DNA from: Phallus indusiatus
Lineage: Eukaryota > Basidiomycota > Agaricomycetes > Phallales > Phallaceae
Assembly: GCA_027605045.1 (NCBI GenBank)
Contig: JAQFWX010000041.1
Span: 1 to 64,000, forward strand
Length of the DNA stretch: 64,000 bases
Direction of reading: 5' to 3'
Shown here in pieces: positions 34,411-47,000 of the stretch. The position numbers and the translations under genes were made by a program. The notes beneath the pieces are model-generated. The model ran no database searches and had not been told where the DNA came from. It saw only the letters and a list, made by a program, of their open reading frames with translations. The stretch's first letter is position 1. Each line of letters opens with the position of its first letter.

Positions 34411-36523
34411 GATTATGTGGCTTAGAATTAGAGGATTGTTTGCGCAATGAGCTTGAGTGAGGATGGTTGTCGTAAAAGAGTAGGATATTAAGTACTAAAA
34501 TACTGCCTACACGGAATCTGGATTGGATATGATGAGCAGTATAGTTGTCGAAGTTTGATTGACCGTCAATCCAGCGAGCGTACTGTCTCAGGGTCAGGTA
34601 CCCTTAAAGTACATAGTCCGTTTCAATTGTTAGGGCCTGTTATCGTAGCGTACACGGTACAGGTGTACATACGCCTTATGGTCGCTTGATTATAGCCAAG
34701 GCCCTCGGAGGATACCAGACATAATGGCTTTATCTCTGCCTGTAGACCTGTGACATGTCCCTGTCTAAAAATAAAGGCTTTATTATTCCCTTATATCAAA
34801 TAAAGACACGTAGTGATTTCGGCGGAAATGTTACTTGGTTTTTTTAAAATCGGCTACGTGCCATATTCTAAAGGATATGAACCTTTTAGCGAAACCATAG
34901 TTCCTAGCACTTTCTCCAGGAACACGCTTCAATGAACCAGATTAGGGCAAAGTCGTCGGGAAATAGCTTATACCAACTTCCCGTAGCTGGTGCCATCGAC
35001 CATCGTTAAGGCAGTTTGTGGGCCTAGCACTAGGTCAACTTGAACGCTTGTAACCAAAACTCTACGCTCGCATACAGGTTTCAGGTCTGTAGTTGTCATA
35101 TTTAGTCCCGGAAAACAGAATGGCCAAAGGAGAGACCTACTTGGCATCAAATGCGGCACTTATATATCGCCGTCTATATAGGCTAATAACCACCGACACG
35201 TCATATGTTCCGCACATGAGAGCTGCATCCATGTCATTCACGTGTTAAGCAGATCCTATGTTTGAGATCGTACCTTTATAAAGGCACAATTTATCGGGCT
35301 TCATTGTCAAACAGGTTGTGACTTGGTTGGGACCAGGCAAAAAAAAATAACAATACCAATTGACGTGTCCTGGTATAATGGAACTCAGCATGAGAATTAT
35401 CATCATTCCGAGCTTAAACTTACTTTTTGGATATTTACTGACACATTTATTACGTGAAGACACTCTCGAAAACGCGGCTCAGATTCACTAGCTCTCGAAT
35501 TTGATATGATAATGGGCCGGGATGGCAAACGTTCCGACCTTCCTTGCGTTAGTAGGCGAACGCAATCAAAAATAACAACAAAAATGGATTATAATCTCTT
35601 AAAACTTTAGTATGATAGTCAGAGAACTTTTTTCTTAGGCTTACAAACTTTGGCAGAAGCATAGCATGCCGACCCCCGTGAGTCGTCGGTAGCGTCCCTC
35701 TCCGATGAAAAACCCCTTCGAGTAAACGCCTGATCGGGGTTCTCGTCTTAAATAGGTCATCTTTTAAATTCGGTTAATGATGAGTAAAATATGGATAATA
35801 AGTGTAAAAATCGGTTCAGCGAGCAAAGCTCAAACAAGGATCCTGGCTCAAACACTCGGAGGCGGAGCTTCCGCGGTCACACAGTCACGCACTAGTCACT
35901 CTGGAAGCTCCCGAAACAATGCCTGGTCGGGTCCGAGTTCATTTCTTGTTTTGAATATAGTAAGACTCATACATATCACCATTAAATATATGTCCTTTTC
36001 TATCTGTTATATCAGATTTTTTGGGCAAACGCGTATTTGTGTTTCCCTGGTCGGACGTATCTAGCGATCACACGACCAGAAGGTACCTTTCTTTATATTT
36101 TAATGCATTAGGAAAAATATTCAGACTACTGATAATTGAGCTTCTTTGACCACGTCGTCCGCTCATGGACTGTTGGTTCTGTGAGACAGGTGCATAGACC
36201 GCGGCCAGAAGAACGTACTCCAACTGATGTGGGACAATCTATTCGGATTTCGTCGAATCCCGCAAACTTGATATTTGTGGACATGTTTTAAAATCAGAGT
36301 ACGCTTAACTCGCTCTATTATGTAACGTTTCAAAAATCGGGAATATGGTTATTGACTTTATGGAAAATTCGTGCGGTTTAGGCGTCAGAAGCCGAAACTA
36401 TAATAACCCGTTTAGTACGATAATAATCAGATATAAACGAAATTACTTTTGAGGCGTACACCTTGAAGTTCGTGACCATTCTTACTAGCAGTACACTCTG
36501 GAAGTGTAGTAATAACGGACATC
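34411..36523. other. Intergenic region, nothing firm
   Basis: About 2.1 kb with scattered short frames. The first 250 bp is the promoter side of paralogue B. A plus-strand frame at 35777-36064 has no recognisable motif. No gene is assigned. Confidence 0.4.
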
Positions 36524-38194
36524 TCAATTTCCAATACCAGTACCATCTTCTTTCAGTTGCAGAATACGCGCGGCTTCATCACTCATTGATGGGCAATGGA
36601 TAATTAGTTCGATAGGAAAGCCTGCCCATCCGCGCAGATCGGAGCACGCGCGAAGGAGTCTTGCGTGTTTTTCTTCCAATCGGTCCAGTAGCTCGAGAGT
36701 TACTCCGGTCAACAAAGGACAAAGAGGACTAGCGGGTATAGTGATCGGCGTACTTGAATTATGAGCAGGGACATTAGCTTCTACTGATTCTACGCTGAGA
36801 AATTCCAACCACGGATCTCCAGGTTGCAGTTTTGGGAAGTATCCCATGAGTTCCTTTGAAGGCGGTATCAATATACCCAGGCATCTCGAGCATTCTATGG
36901 CATCGTTACCAGAACGTTCGGTTTCCTTGATAACTAGATCCTTCAGATTCGACGTGGAAGCGAAAAGCCGAGACACCTCTGAGAAATCCCATAAGTCGAT
37001 CAGCACTATGTGAGTGATTTTGGTTAGCACGACAGCATTCATTAATAAATCCCAAAAATTAGTGGAATTGTCTACCCTTCTGTGGGCGTATACGAATTCG
37101 TTAGTATAGGAACAATTGTAATCGTTTTCGATCGAATTTTTTCCGGAAAACAAATGAAGATACTTTGTAAGAGTGGAGGTCTCGGTCTCGATATGGAGAA
37201 ATTCGAGATTCTCCCGAGACAGAAATCGAACCAAGGATGAAGACTCAAACCCTCGCGAATTCTCCAAAAAAATATACCATCCGATATTCGGGGGAACAAT
37301 TACGACTTGAAAAAAGGATTGTACCAAATCAGCCACGTGTTGTGCATCGAGAAAGAGGTTTTCCAAATGCGGTAAAATAAGTCTATTCCGGATCTCCGAA
37401 GAATTCCAAGTTACTGTGGTATACGAGTTCCCATCAACGCAAACACGAAGAGATTTGAGGCTGGGCGACAACACTAAGATATCGAGGAAACGGTTGAAAT
37501 CCACTTCCGAAAACAATGTGAGACAAAGCTCTGAGAGGTCGTGAAAGGCAGAGCAGTCAGATGCTGAAAAAGCGGACGTGAGGGAAAGTCGATGATTAAT
37601 CCGCTTGATGTTGGGCGCATTTTTTGAAAACAAGTTGTCTACAATGGAGTATTCGGGAATGGAGTTATCGTCCGAGTCCGTTTTGTCGTACCATGAAGAC
37701 AGAACTTGCAGCTTCGGTGCTGGTTGCTGAAGGTATGATAAGATATGTTCGACGGTTTTTGCTTCTATACTGGGGAAAGATGGGAGACGGGGTACACCAT
37801 GGTTCATCCGCAGACGCAATGTCCTGAATCGGTAGATTTCGTGAAAGACCGAAAATAACATTCTTTGCATCTTATCGCAGTTTTTGTAGTTTGTGTATCT
37901 GAGAATCTCATCCACATCCAGAAACACATGCAACAAAGCGGTATTTGACCTGCGAAGTAACTCCATTATCCATTTGTCATTTGCCCTGAAAATAAAAAGA
38001 CAAGTCCACATTGTAGAATCCGAGAGAAGGGATTGTCTCCATGCGCGGCAAACTTGTGATGCTGCTATAGGAGGCGATGTTGCTTGCAAATGAAATTCGG
38101 GTTCCTCGAATGGGGTATGAAACGTAAACACGTATGTGTACAACATGATTTCTCGGAGAATGTCATATGGGATACGTTTAAGTGGAGAGGTCAT
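36524..38194 (-). CDS. F-box protein
   Basis: Single open exon of 556 residues. The N-terminus has an F-box: SPLKRIPYDILREIMLYTYV, then PPIAASQVCRAWRQSLLSD and MWTCLFIF. This Pro-Ile-Leu-x-x-I plus VCRAWR plus LW pattern is typical of the many basidiomycete F-box proteins. The remainder is Leu-rich with weak repeat spacing (for example LSELCLTLF, LKSLRVCV, LPHLENLFLD), like a degenerate LRR substrate-binding part. It would link SKP1/Cullin-1 to a substrate. A decayed partial copy lies at 41203-41400 on the other strand. No intron is required. Start 38194 is the first ATG and begins the F-box region. Confidence 0.88.
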   Translation of the reverse strand: MTSPLKRIPYDILREIMLYTYVFTFHTPFEEPEFHLQATSPPIAASQVCRAWRQSLLSDSTMWTCLFIFRANDKWIMELLRRSNTALLHVFLDVDEILRYTNYKNCDKMQRMLFSVFHEIYRFRTLRLRMNHGVPRLPSFPSIEAKTVEHILSYLQQPAPKLQVLSSWYDKTDSDDNSIPEYSIVDNLFSKNAPNIKRINHRLSLTSAFSASDCSAFHDLSELCLTLFSEVDFNRFLDILVLSPSLKSLRVCVDGNSYTTVTWNSSEIRNRLILPHLENLFLDAQHVADLVQSFFQVVIVPPNIGWYIFLENSRGFESSSLVRFLSRENLEFLHIETETSTLTKYLHLFSGKNSIENDYNCSYTNEFVYAHRRVDNSTNFWDLLMNAVVLTKITHIVLIDLWDFSEVSRLFASTSNLKDLVIKETERSGNDAIECSRCLGILIPPSKELMGYFPKLQPGDPWLEFLSVESVEANVPAHNSSTPITIPASPLCPLLTGVTLELLDRLEEKHARLLRACSDLRGWAGFPIELIIHCPSMSDEAARILQLKEDGTGIGN

Positions 38195-39256
38195 GATGAG
38201 AGCGGGAACGATGGAAAGTTTGACACCTTGTGGTATTGGTTACTTTATGTATTGGTGAAGCCCAAGTGACCCATTGGGGCTTGAGTTTAAAGGGCTCGCG
38301 TCCCGGCATGGATGAACGGCGATTTGCGTGTCGTAGCACTAGTACGTTGGACAAAAGAAGCTGAATGGACAATAATGATATGATTGAGCCGTCTATAGTT
38401 TGGAAACAACGGTACGTTTTGATGCATTTGCATTAGACCTGCATTGTTTAAACACATAGGATTGTACGAACTTTTTTCGTTTCGGTCGTTGAAACGTTGT
38501 TGTTCCAAAATAAGCCTGTCAGTCAGATGAAAGAAGGTTTATGAGAAGCTCGTACAGCGTTTGTCCATATCATTTGATATGTCTTAAATTGGTGGCAAGT
38601 ATCGTCGGTCCAAACTCCAAACCTACAAAGGAAACAAAGGAGCGATGACCGTGCACGCGGCACGTCGCAGGGATGTAACACCAACTGTGGTTAGATGGTT
38701 TGTCCAATATTTGCGCACACTTGATATATAACAATTCGCCTGTTCAAATGATTGTTCCGATTGATATAGTCAATTTCAAGTCAATTCCTCCAAGTAGCGC
38801 AAGTGGAGGGAAACGGGGAGCCTGTGACAGTCACACATCTTACAGTTCCTTCCGTTCCGTCACCCGTGCCATCCACACCTGCTCATGCACTCATGGACAT
38901 ATCGCTTTATCCGACATTCTGAAAGTAATACAACGCGTCACGATTCTTGCTCAAGATCAATTTAACACTACCTTCAAGACAATGGGCTCCTCATCAATCT
39001 ATTGGCGTCAGTTAAGATACATATGTCACCTGGGCATCACCTGGCATCACTCGCGTTCAATATTCTCTTCTTTTTGCGATCGGAGAAGCATATGCCCATG
39101 ATTATATTTAACGCTCTGAAGATATGACTATCCATGGGCCGAATTCAGTTGATTTAAAGTCGCGCACACGAAGTTGTGTTATTTGTCTTCTTTTCTCACC
39201 CTTCTCATAATCCTTCAAATACAGGCTGCTGCCCTTCTGACTCTACATCGTACGAG
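38195..39256. other. Intergenic region; duplicated protease promoter
   Basis: The first part is upstream of the F-box gene. From about 38940 to 39256 it matches the region in front of aspartic protease copy 1 (25290-25654), including AAGACAATGGGCTCCTCATC and the run before the ATG (CTTCTCATAATCCTTCAAAT). Confidence 0.55.
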
Positions 39257-39412
39257 ATGTTTTCCAAATCTACCTTGTGTTCCCCGGCTCTGTCTTTCTT
39301 ATTTGCTGCTGTCCCCGTCCAGCAACGTCAAGGGTTTAGTATTGCACCGCCCAACCGAAAGTTTTTGACCGAAGGGAATGCCGTCATTGGCTTTGAAGAA
39401 GGCTTTTTGTGA
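39257..39412 (+). pseudogene. Truncated aspartic protease copy (exon 1 only)
   Basis: The 51-codon frame matches exon 1 of copy 1 (25655-25827): signal peptide, then PVQQRQGFSIAPPNRKFL against PVQQRQGFSIALRNRTSL. It stops at TGA where copy 1 has CAA. Similarity ends at about 39430, close to the exon-1 boundary, and no catalytic exon follows. Confidence 0.85.
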
Positions 39413-39429
39413 ACTTCAAAAGAGGTACT

Positions 39430-41202
39430 TGTTTTACCTTTTGACTTTTGTTTTTTTGTTTTTCGATTATTGGATATCATTGAATAGATATTAATCCTGC
39501 CACTTTCTCCCTCGCTGCGCACGCACTCTGCCACCCAAAACCTAGCGCCATCTCTGTTCTACCTCCTGCTGTTGTGCTCTGGGGTCAGGCGGGACAGCAG
39601 GAAGGGTCCAACCACTGGATTATGCTCAGGATGTCGCGAGGGCAGGGGGTTTAGGCAGCGTGTGAGGCAGCAAGCAAGCGGCGGCCCTTCCAAAGCTGGG
39701 CTACCGCGGTACGCCCTGCATGCAAGGGCTACGCGAACTTTCTGCGTATAGTTTTAGTATACGGTTTAGCGGTATGTCAGCGATCCTCTCTACTACCAAA
39801 GTCTCACTATTTCACTTGCAGCGTTATTACTCCAATCCCACCGGCACTACCTAGCTTGAACTTGTTTAACAGACCGGCTTTTTCAATGCAGTTTCATGTT
39901 TATTCTGTGTGTAATTCTTAATCCCATTCTTCACTAGCTCACGCTACAGTTTCAGCATGGGTTTATCGCGAAAGCAAGATTAGATCAAGCGGTAACACGT
40001 ACCCATCAAGTGCGCAGGGTAGAATTGCGACGGAATGTGCGTTCGATTCCTTATTTTCAAAAATCTAATAGCGCCGACACTACACTAGAGTATCCTGTCC
40101 TGTCAAGCCCATTCTACCAACGACCTCCGAACCAATTTTTACACTTCTGCTTCAAACCCGCCTCCACCCCCCCAAAACCTAACTACTAGCAACAGCGTTG
40201 CATTTCGACAAGGTAATTGGATGTACAAATTTGTTTTGATGAAAGCCCATATCATTTTGATACTGATCAAGCTTTCAGGTGTATCTGCAATGCCCACAAT
40301 TTTATGCGGAACACGCTTTGCGTAGCTTGCAGTTCTCCCCGCCATCTCCTTCCCCAACCCGTCCGCAATTTTCCCCCTCTGTGCATGATAATTGACCCGG
40401 TCCCACATTATTCTTGAAAGGTAAGTAATTTACCCTAGTTGAGATCAGCGATGAAATTAATGGCTCACAGGTAGGCTTTGCTAAGCCGTCGCGTTGCATG
40501 TAAAAAGACCCTTTATAGGTGTGTGTTAATTTCGCCAGCCTGCCGTGGTTTGACAGTCTTTAGATTTTCGACCGCCACTTATGCCGACTGTACATAAATT
40601 TCCTAGTATTTTTAGCGCATGTGTAAAACTTGACAGCGCAACGTGAGTATGTAATTTATAAATAGTCAAGAGCTGAATAAAATGTTAAGTCTATATATAT
40701 TCGAGTTTATAAACGCACCGTGTCGTAAATTAACCTAAGCAAAACAAAATAATCTACCTGTTATGTTTATTTTTTTTTGAACGATTGTTCTATAGTGCCA
40801 CGTATCATAACCTTTGAGCTTATCAAGACAGACTGTGTTCAACCTTTATCGTGCTGTCAATCGAAATGTGCTGCTTAAACTCACCTTAGCTATACAGTAT
40901 ACCCGATCAGTCCAAATACTCCTGCGACCTGCCTTGTTTTTTTGGCTCTGTCGTTGTGGATGCAGCGAAGTTAAAGGCACACGCAAGCACCACATGTTTT
41001 TAAATAATTTAATTTTGCTTTGATACTTCGTCTGACTGACAATACTCCTTTCGTGGAACAACATCTCAACAAAAACGAGGCAAAAAGTCTTCTGTGTGCG
41101 ACAATGCAAGTTCAATGGTGATACATTGAAATATACCTGTGTTTCCAAATTATATCGCGGTTCAATCGCTTAAACGGCGGTCTAGCTAGCTTCGTTTTTC
41201 CA
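39430..41202. other. Spacer with a GC-rich insert, no gene assigned
   Basis: About 1.8 kb. The part at 39540-39735 is clearly more GC-rich than its surroundings and ends in a palindromic run (GCCCTGCATGCAAGGGC at about 39712-39728). The rest is AT-rich with short frames. It may be remnant mobile DNA that cut off the protease copy, but no terminal repeats or transposase were recognised. Confidence 0.4.
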
Positions 41203-41400
41203 ATGAACACGTCTCCTATACGACATACTCTGAAAAACTATGCTATAATACAATTGCCATATATACTTATGTAACGTTTCATATACCATTCGAAGAACCT
41301 GGTTTTTTTTACAGATAACATCGCCTCCCATACCGGCGTCGCAAGTTGACCATGCATGGAGATGTTGCTTGCGCAAACAGGCTACGCAGAGATTAATCAG
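41203..41400 (+). pseudogene. Decayed N-terminal fragment of an F-box gene
   Basis: Similar to the start of the F-box gene at 38194 (minus): shared blocks ACGTTTCATA, CCATTCGA-GAACC, ACATCGCCTCC and GCATGGAGA. It reads like MNTSP at the start and SPPIPASQV later, but has an in-frame TAA and a T-run between them, so no frame survives. Confidence 0.75.
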
Positions 41401-41544
41401 CGCTCGGTATATGCGCCGGTCCGTCAATATTTTGCCAACTTTAATTATCTTGTACCTTTTGCATTTAACTTTTCTGGCTTTTTCACATTTTCGACTCTTT
41501 TCAAAATTGCAAAACTAGCACATTTCAACTTCCTAGAAAACTCA

Positions 41545-44060
41545 TAACTCACACCGCCAAGATAGTATTTCAATCAAACAAGGATCCAGAGTAAATGATG
41601 CGTTGAAAATAAATGATAATAAATATGTCTTGAACTATGCTATCTCGTGATTATCTCTTAGAATAGTGAATAAATACACGTGTTTACCTACATTTATGAG
41701 AGATGTGCAAATCCGATCTGATTATTATTAGCGAAAACAGTGTACACATTCTGCAGAAACCTGCAGTGTATAAGTAATTAGAAAAAAAACCATAAACAGA
41801 TATCGAATATATTATACACATACTTATCTCCGAGTACCCATGCATTCCCAAGCCCCGTATCTGTACCAACAATAGCACCGGTGCACTGCGATGAGCCCGC
41901 TTCCACCGGCCCGAGGTTGAAACTAGTAGAGAATCGTGAAAAACAAAATGTTGCTCTTCATGAAAATGTGTGCTTACATGTCGGGAGAGATGCTCCAATT
42001 TTCACCACCCCAGCTAAATGAAACAGAAGGTGGAGAAGAGCAAGGGAAGTTGTAAAACTCTGTCCCCTCACGCGGGGCAGAGCCGGGGATTTGCGCGTAA
42101 AATGCTTTAACCTGATCAGGGGGACCGATTATGACAGTCGTTCCGCTTTTGAAAAGTCACTCATTCAGTTTCACAAGTTAGAAAAAAAAAAAAACAGGCA
42201 TACGTATCGATGATGGCCTCAAAATTGGAGACAGGAGTGCTTGATCCCACATGAAGAGAGGTACCGCCAATTTTCCAGAAGGTATTTGCGTCTGCAGTAA
42301 GTGGGTGATATTCAATATCACTAGTGAAGAGTGCATCATCAACACCTCCAAGAAAAAGAGAAGATCCCGTCTCAGCAAGTTTGATCGCGAACGTATCTTC
42401 AGGTATTAGTCCTTGTATTTTCGCGAGAAGCACAAAATTTAAATTTGTGCTGAAAACTGTACTAGTGGGTGCCATTCCAAAAAGACTGTTTTCAGACCAC
42501 GTGAGTATGTAAAGCGGACGAGTTACACATAACTCTATGTACGAACATACCCGTCAATGGGGTTTCCTTCAAATGAACTAGACACATTGATAGCCGATCC
42601 AAAAATCATATCCTTAACCGTAATGCCGCCAACAGTGACTATTAACCAAAGTCTCAATCTCGCTCGCTCAATAAAGATTCGAAAAGGAACATGCCTGTGT
42701 CAGATACTAGCCCACCTGAAACTGAAGATATGCCATCTCCGTACGTAATTGATAAACTACCAGCCTGAGGTTGCTCATGGCCCGTTGAAGACTGGCTAGC
42801 GTCATATTTATTCTTTTGACTGCAGGTTGACGAAGTACAAGAAGAAGAAGGGACCCAAAGAATACCGGATCCGGCTAGTTGAAAAAGGCCGTCAACTTGG
42901 AATGAAGAAGTAAAGAGAGAATGATCACGTACTGTCAAAGTCGGCCAGAAATGTTTGACCTGGGGTGCCGATGGAGATGGTTCCCGCCCACTCCGCCCCA
43001 TTCAATTCATCAGTCAAAGGCTCGGATTGACGGCGTTGCTGAGAATGGTTGGGAGGGGTTTGTGCCTTAGGTCGTTCAACCTGTGTCCTCTATGTGTAAA
43101 ATCGTCAATCCGATGAACAAAAATTAATACATTCGTATTCACGTTAACGACTCCAAGTTCTGAAATCCGCTGCGCGATGATTGAGTTTTGGCGATGTTTC
43201 CTAATATACATATGTATATGTGAACTCAACCGGCAACGTTGAGAAGGCGAAAGTAGACTAGACTTACGCTCGGGTTATGTCCAATTGCCTTATAGCTTCG
43301 GTCATATTGAAAACGCCATTTCCTTGCGTCAAGGATCTTCGATTAGGTAATTTGATCCTAACGCCCTTGCTACTGCTTTTCTCAACAGGAGTAGCAGCGA
43401 CCAAAAGAGACAGAATCGAGACAAGAAGGGTGAATTTGGAAAGCATGATGAACGTTAGCTGGCTTGTATACTAGTGGGAGAAGGAGCAATATATATATAA
43501 TATTTCTTGAAAGCAGTGAGCGGCGAGGGCGAACTTTCCCGGGCCGTGAGGCGATGAACCAAGAGACGATTTCAATACAAGTCTTGGATCCCCCCCGCGT
43601 TAACCGTTTCCGAATATAGGCCTGACCTCTCAACGAAAATGCTTCGGTATCTGTCACAATTCTTGAGGAGTGGCAACTGGCAAGTCCTTTGGATAAGATG
43701 CTTTAGAGGTGCCCGTTTCTTTGGCACTGTCGTTGTGATTCCCATGAGAGGTGCAATATCGTGTAGTCATTGACATTTCGTCTCACCCACCGAGGGGCTG
43801 TGAGACATCGCTTGTGTAGCTTGCAAATACTCACATCTGCCACGACCCTGAACACAAAAAACAAAGCTCGTATCTCTCTGCATTGCATTCACGGGGATGA
43901 TGTTATACGGAGAAAAGAATTCGAAGCAGGAAGACGGTGGCCGTCAGATGAATGCAAGTTCAATAAACGTGACACTGGTATGTGCTATGTATGTACATGT
44001 ACTGAGAGTTGAAATGACCTCGGGTTTGCGTCGCCGGCATGTGACGTCGAAAATGCCATT
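41545..44060. repeat. Left arm of the large inverted repeat
   Basis: Contains aspartic protease copy 3 (minus), about 600 bp of its upstream region and about 150 bp downstream. It matches the right arm 47885-50455 in reverse orientation through coding, intron and flanking sequence. The ends were judged by eye and are uncertain by some tens of bases. Confidence 0.85.
41694..43446 (-). CDS. Secreted pepsin-like aspartic protease (family A1), copy 3
   Basis: Minus-strand nine-exon gene, start 43446, stop 41694-41696. Signal peptide MLSKFTLLVSILSLLVAATP, propeptide with QRRQSEPL, then WAGTISIGTPGQTF. The first active-site motif is DTGSGILWVPSSSC across the intron ending near 42877, the flap is TYGDGI, and the second motif is IIDTGTTVIIGPP across the intron near 42155-42205. 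The end is QIGFAHLS. Both catalytic Asp-Thr-Gly triads are intact, so an active secreted enzyme is expected. It is the inverted partner of copy 4 (48553-50302), from which it differs by scattered substitutions. The TATA box at about 43488-43502 and the conserved block upstream are shared. Confidence 0.9.
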
Positions 44061-47000
44061 CAATGGAGGGAGATGGAGGGTCGGGGAAGGTTGGCCATGC
44101 ATACCGACGGCTACCGAAGATGACCGACAATCTATTACATAAAAGCAACGGGATCGTTTCAATGTTCAAAACTTCAACGTAGAAGATAAGACGACGATCA
44201 AAATCAAAAATGGACAGCGAGACAAAACCAATAAAAGAAAGCATGCGACAATTCCATTCGTCTGAGTAAATCCGCCAGCAGTGAAGGAGCAATGACGCGA
44301 ATAAGCTGAGTGAGAGCGAGACTGAGAACCTTCACTGAAACAGTTGAATTTGTTCGAGAAGACGATGCCGCTAGCTTTTGTTGCTGTGTCGGAATAATGT
44401 GTGCGCTCTTGACGAGTATTGGGATAGTAACGAGTCGATCGTACGGTCCAGTGTGAATTCGAATTCTTATCGAGTTGGGAGTGCTAACGCTTGTACCAAT
44501 GCAGGAGATTGTAGTGAACGTGAGAGACTAAGCGAAAATGCCGTAGATGAGAAGATGCGGAGTAGAATAAAGAAGTCGCATGATAAGTAAATCCGTAAGC
44601 GAAAGCTATAACGCGGATGAAGCATATACGAATCCCAAGATGAAATACAATTTTGAACCCTTTGTCCGTGCGTCAATTCGAGAGAAAAGAGTTACTACGA
44701 TTTACCACTGTTCTGGACGGGAAAGCGAAACTCGTTCTATTTGGATTTGGGCGGCATAAATGCTGCACTGCTCGTCGACGATTGCTGAATAATTGCGCGG
44801 GACTGTTTTCCACTTGATACACTGGTTACGTCGTCAGGATATCCATCGGCTGACCAGAAAATATAAGAAATGAAAAGTGAAAAAGAAAAGAAAAGAGCAA
44901 GCGCGGAATACAAGATCAAACAGAATATAAAAAGAGACTTGAAAAGAAAATGAAGAGCAGGGAAATTTTGGTATTTAAAATGAGAGAGAAATGCATCAAG
45001 AAAAACAAAAGAAAAAGGGATGAGAGATGGGAGACAAGGTGACCAAACGTCGTTTTCTCGAGTTTTCGGATCCGTTTATACTTGGCGATATCTTCAACCA
45101 ATTATGAAGCGTACGGCAAACACCGATAATCTGCGATTACTGATAGAGACGCTTATCTCAGCTGAATTTGGACTCCGCTGTGTGCCTTTCACATTACACT
45201 CATCTCGACGCCGTCTCCTCTTTCTTCTAAACAAACTCGCGTAAAAGTGTCGAAGGAATCATTTCGAGACAAGAATAGAGCGCTGGAGGATATGCTGGCG
45301 ATGGAGGAGAAAGGGGATAGCTGAAAATGGGAACTGGAGCGACTACCGGTATGAATTCTCTGCATTCGCTATGCAATCGCTATGGCTTGACGACTGACAA
45401 TGACTTCTGCTTTCTGTAGAGATCTGTAAAATGACGATTCGAGAGTTGGAATGCGCGGATTCTCGGGATGGAATGGTAGCAATCCGAAGCGGCACTGGCT
45501 GAAAACATGGATATCAATATGCGGCATGGGTTTTGTCTGGTGTGTTCCTTTCTCGGATCAATGGTTTTTCGTGCTCAACTAAAGCTGCTGCGCTAGACGT
45601 GAATGGTTTGACACTGAACGACGCTGCGAGACGATCCACTGGTAATTTGATAGGAGGATGTCGATAGACAATACAAGCAGACTCCAACATTGGTACGCTC
45701 CTCTTTTCATCTATATGTCCAAGGCCGACTATGATTGATGCGCTAGTCTCGAACAATTCATCTTCAAACGTCATTTCGAATACGACTGATGCATTGCGTG
45801 AAAAATGTGGGTCTTCGGATCTGGACGTGAATGTTAAAAAGGATACGAGGCGAACGTGAAGAATAGAACGTTGATGGAAAAGGAAAGGGTCGTCTTGCAC
45901 CGTACGTATTGCTACACTTTCGCATGGACGCGGCTGAATACGTCGTTCGTTTCCGCAGACACATACTTCGTTTCTCTCCTATACAGTCGTCAACTCTTGT
46001 CTCAAGGTAAGGAAACACTGTCTCGTCGTTCCGCTTTGTTTTGATATAAGGTTTCTCAACCAAGGCTCGTCTCTCCAAATCGATGTTGCGCGCAATGCAG
46101 CCTTGAAATCTTCCTACTATCCGGAGCAATAAAGAGGCTGGGACGATGGATAACGGATGGAGGTGGAACTTCAGAGGCTGAACGAAACCAGTAGGTGCGC
46201 TTCCTGCTATTTCCTGAGCGATGACAACTGCTATACTAAAACTCAGGACTTCATCCAGGGACGGCACTATCGAGAATAACGTGGAAAAATCGATGAAAGC
46301 CAAGCGCAGACCTTTTGACTCAAAAGTAGACGTTCGACCTGTGCTTGAGCAAACAAACTGGGCTTCCGTAACTGCTGGTACGCTCCCTTGTCGACTTGGT
46401 GATTCTCGTGACGCTATAGACGGATCCGCCCGTAAATCGACTACCGAAAATATTGAGTCTCCAGACTTAAATGCGAGCGTCAAGTAAATAGGACGACTGC
46501 GGCAATATCGATGACTGGCGCCGGTTGGCTCCAACGTTCCTCTCCCAATTGATAGTCTTCTCATGCTCAATGATTAAGATAGGGATAGACGCTTCCCTTT
46601 CTACATGATCTCGCGATGATGGCTATACTGGGCAACTTTGCAGGGTACGAACGACCAGATACGACTGTGTGAAACGTTCCAAACTGGATTACTTGACTGA
46701 CGTATGCGGGCAAGGCGATGGGCGATAATAGCATGGCTGCGATAATGAGGGAATTACTGACAAGGGAAACATGCGAATTCGACAACTGTGGGTGATACAT
46801 GGGCTCCAGATTTCTAACGGGAACGAGCGACTCGCGAAACGGCGATCCTAACTGCAGGTAAGTTGGCACAATAGCCCAAGGTCTTCCAAAACGAGCTAAT
46901 CCTTCTCCTCCAGGGTCGTACAGCAAACGGGAACTCTTCTTCAACATACGTGCTCCCAATGTCATCGCTCCAGAACCTCTTTTCGCGAATACAGGAGCGA

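Noticed and set aside
39970..40050. tRNA-like A and B box sequences (TAGATCAAGCGG and GCGTTCGATTCC)
   Set aside because: The bases around the B-box loop cannot form the 5-bp T stem and no acceptor stem pairs, so no tRNA is called.
43382..43657. Open frame upstream and antisense-overlapping protease copy 3, mirrored at 48327-48617
   Set aside because: It is a shared shadow frame over the promoter and signal-peptide region of the two inverted copies; its conservation follows from the duplication.
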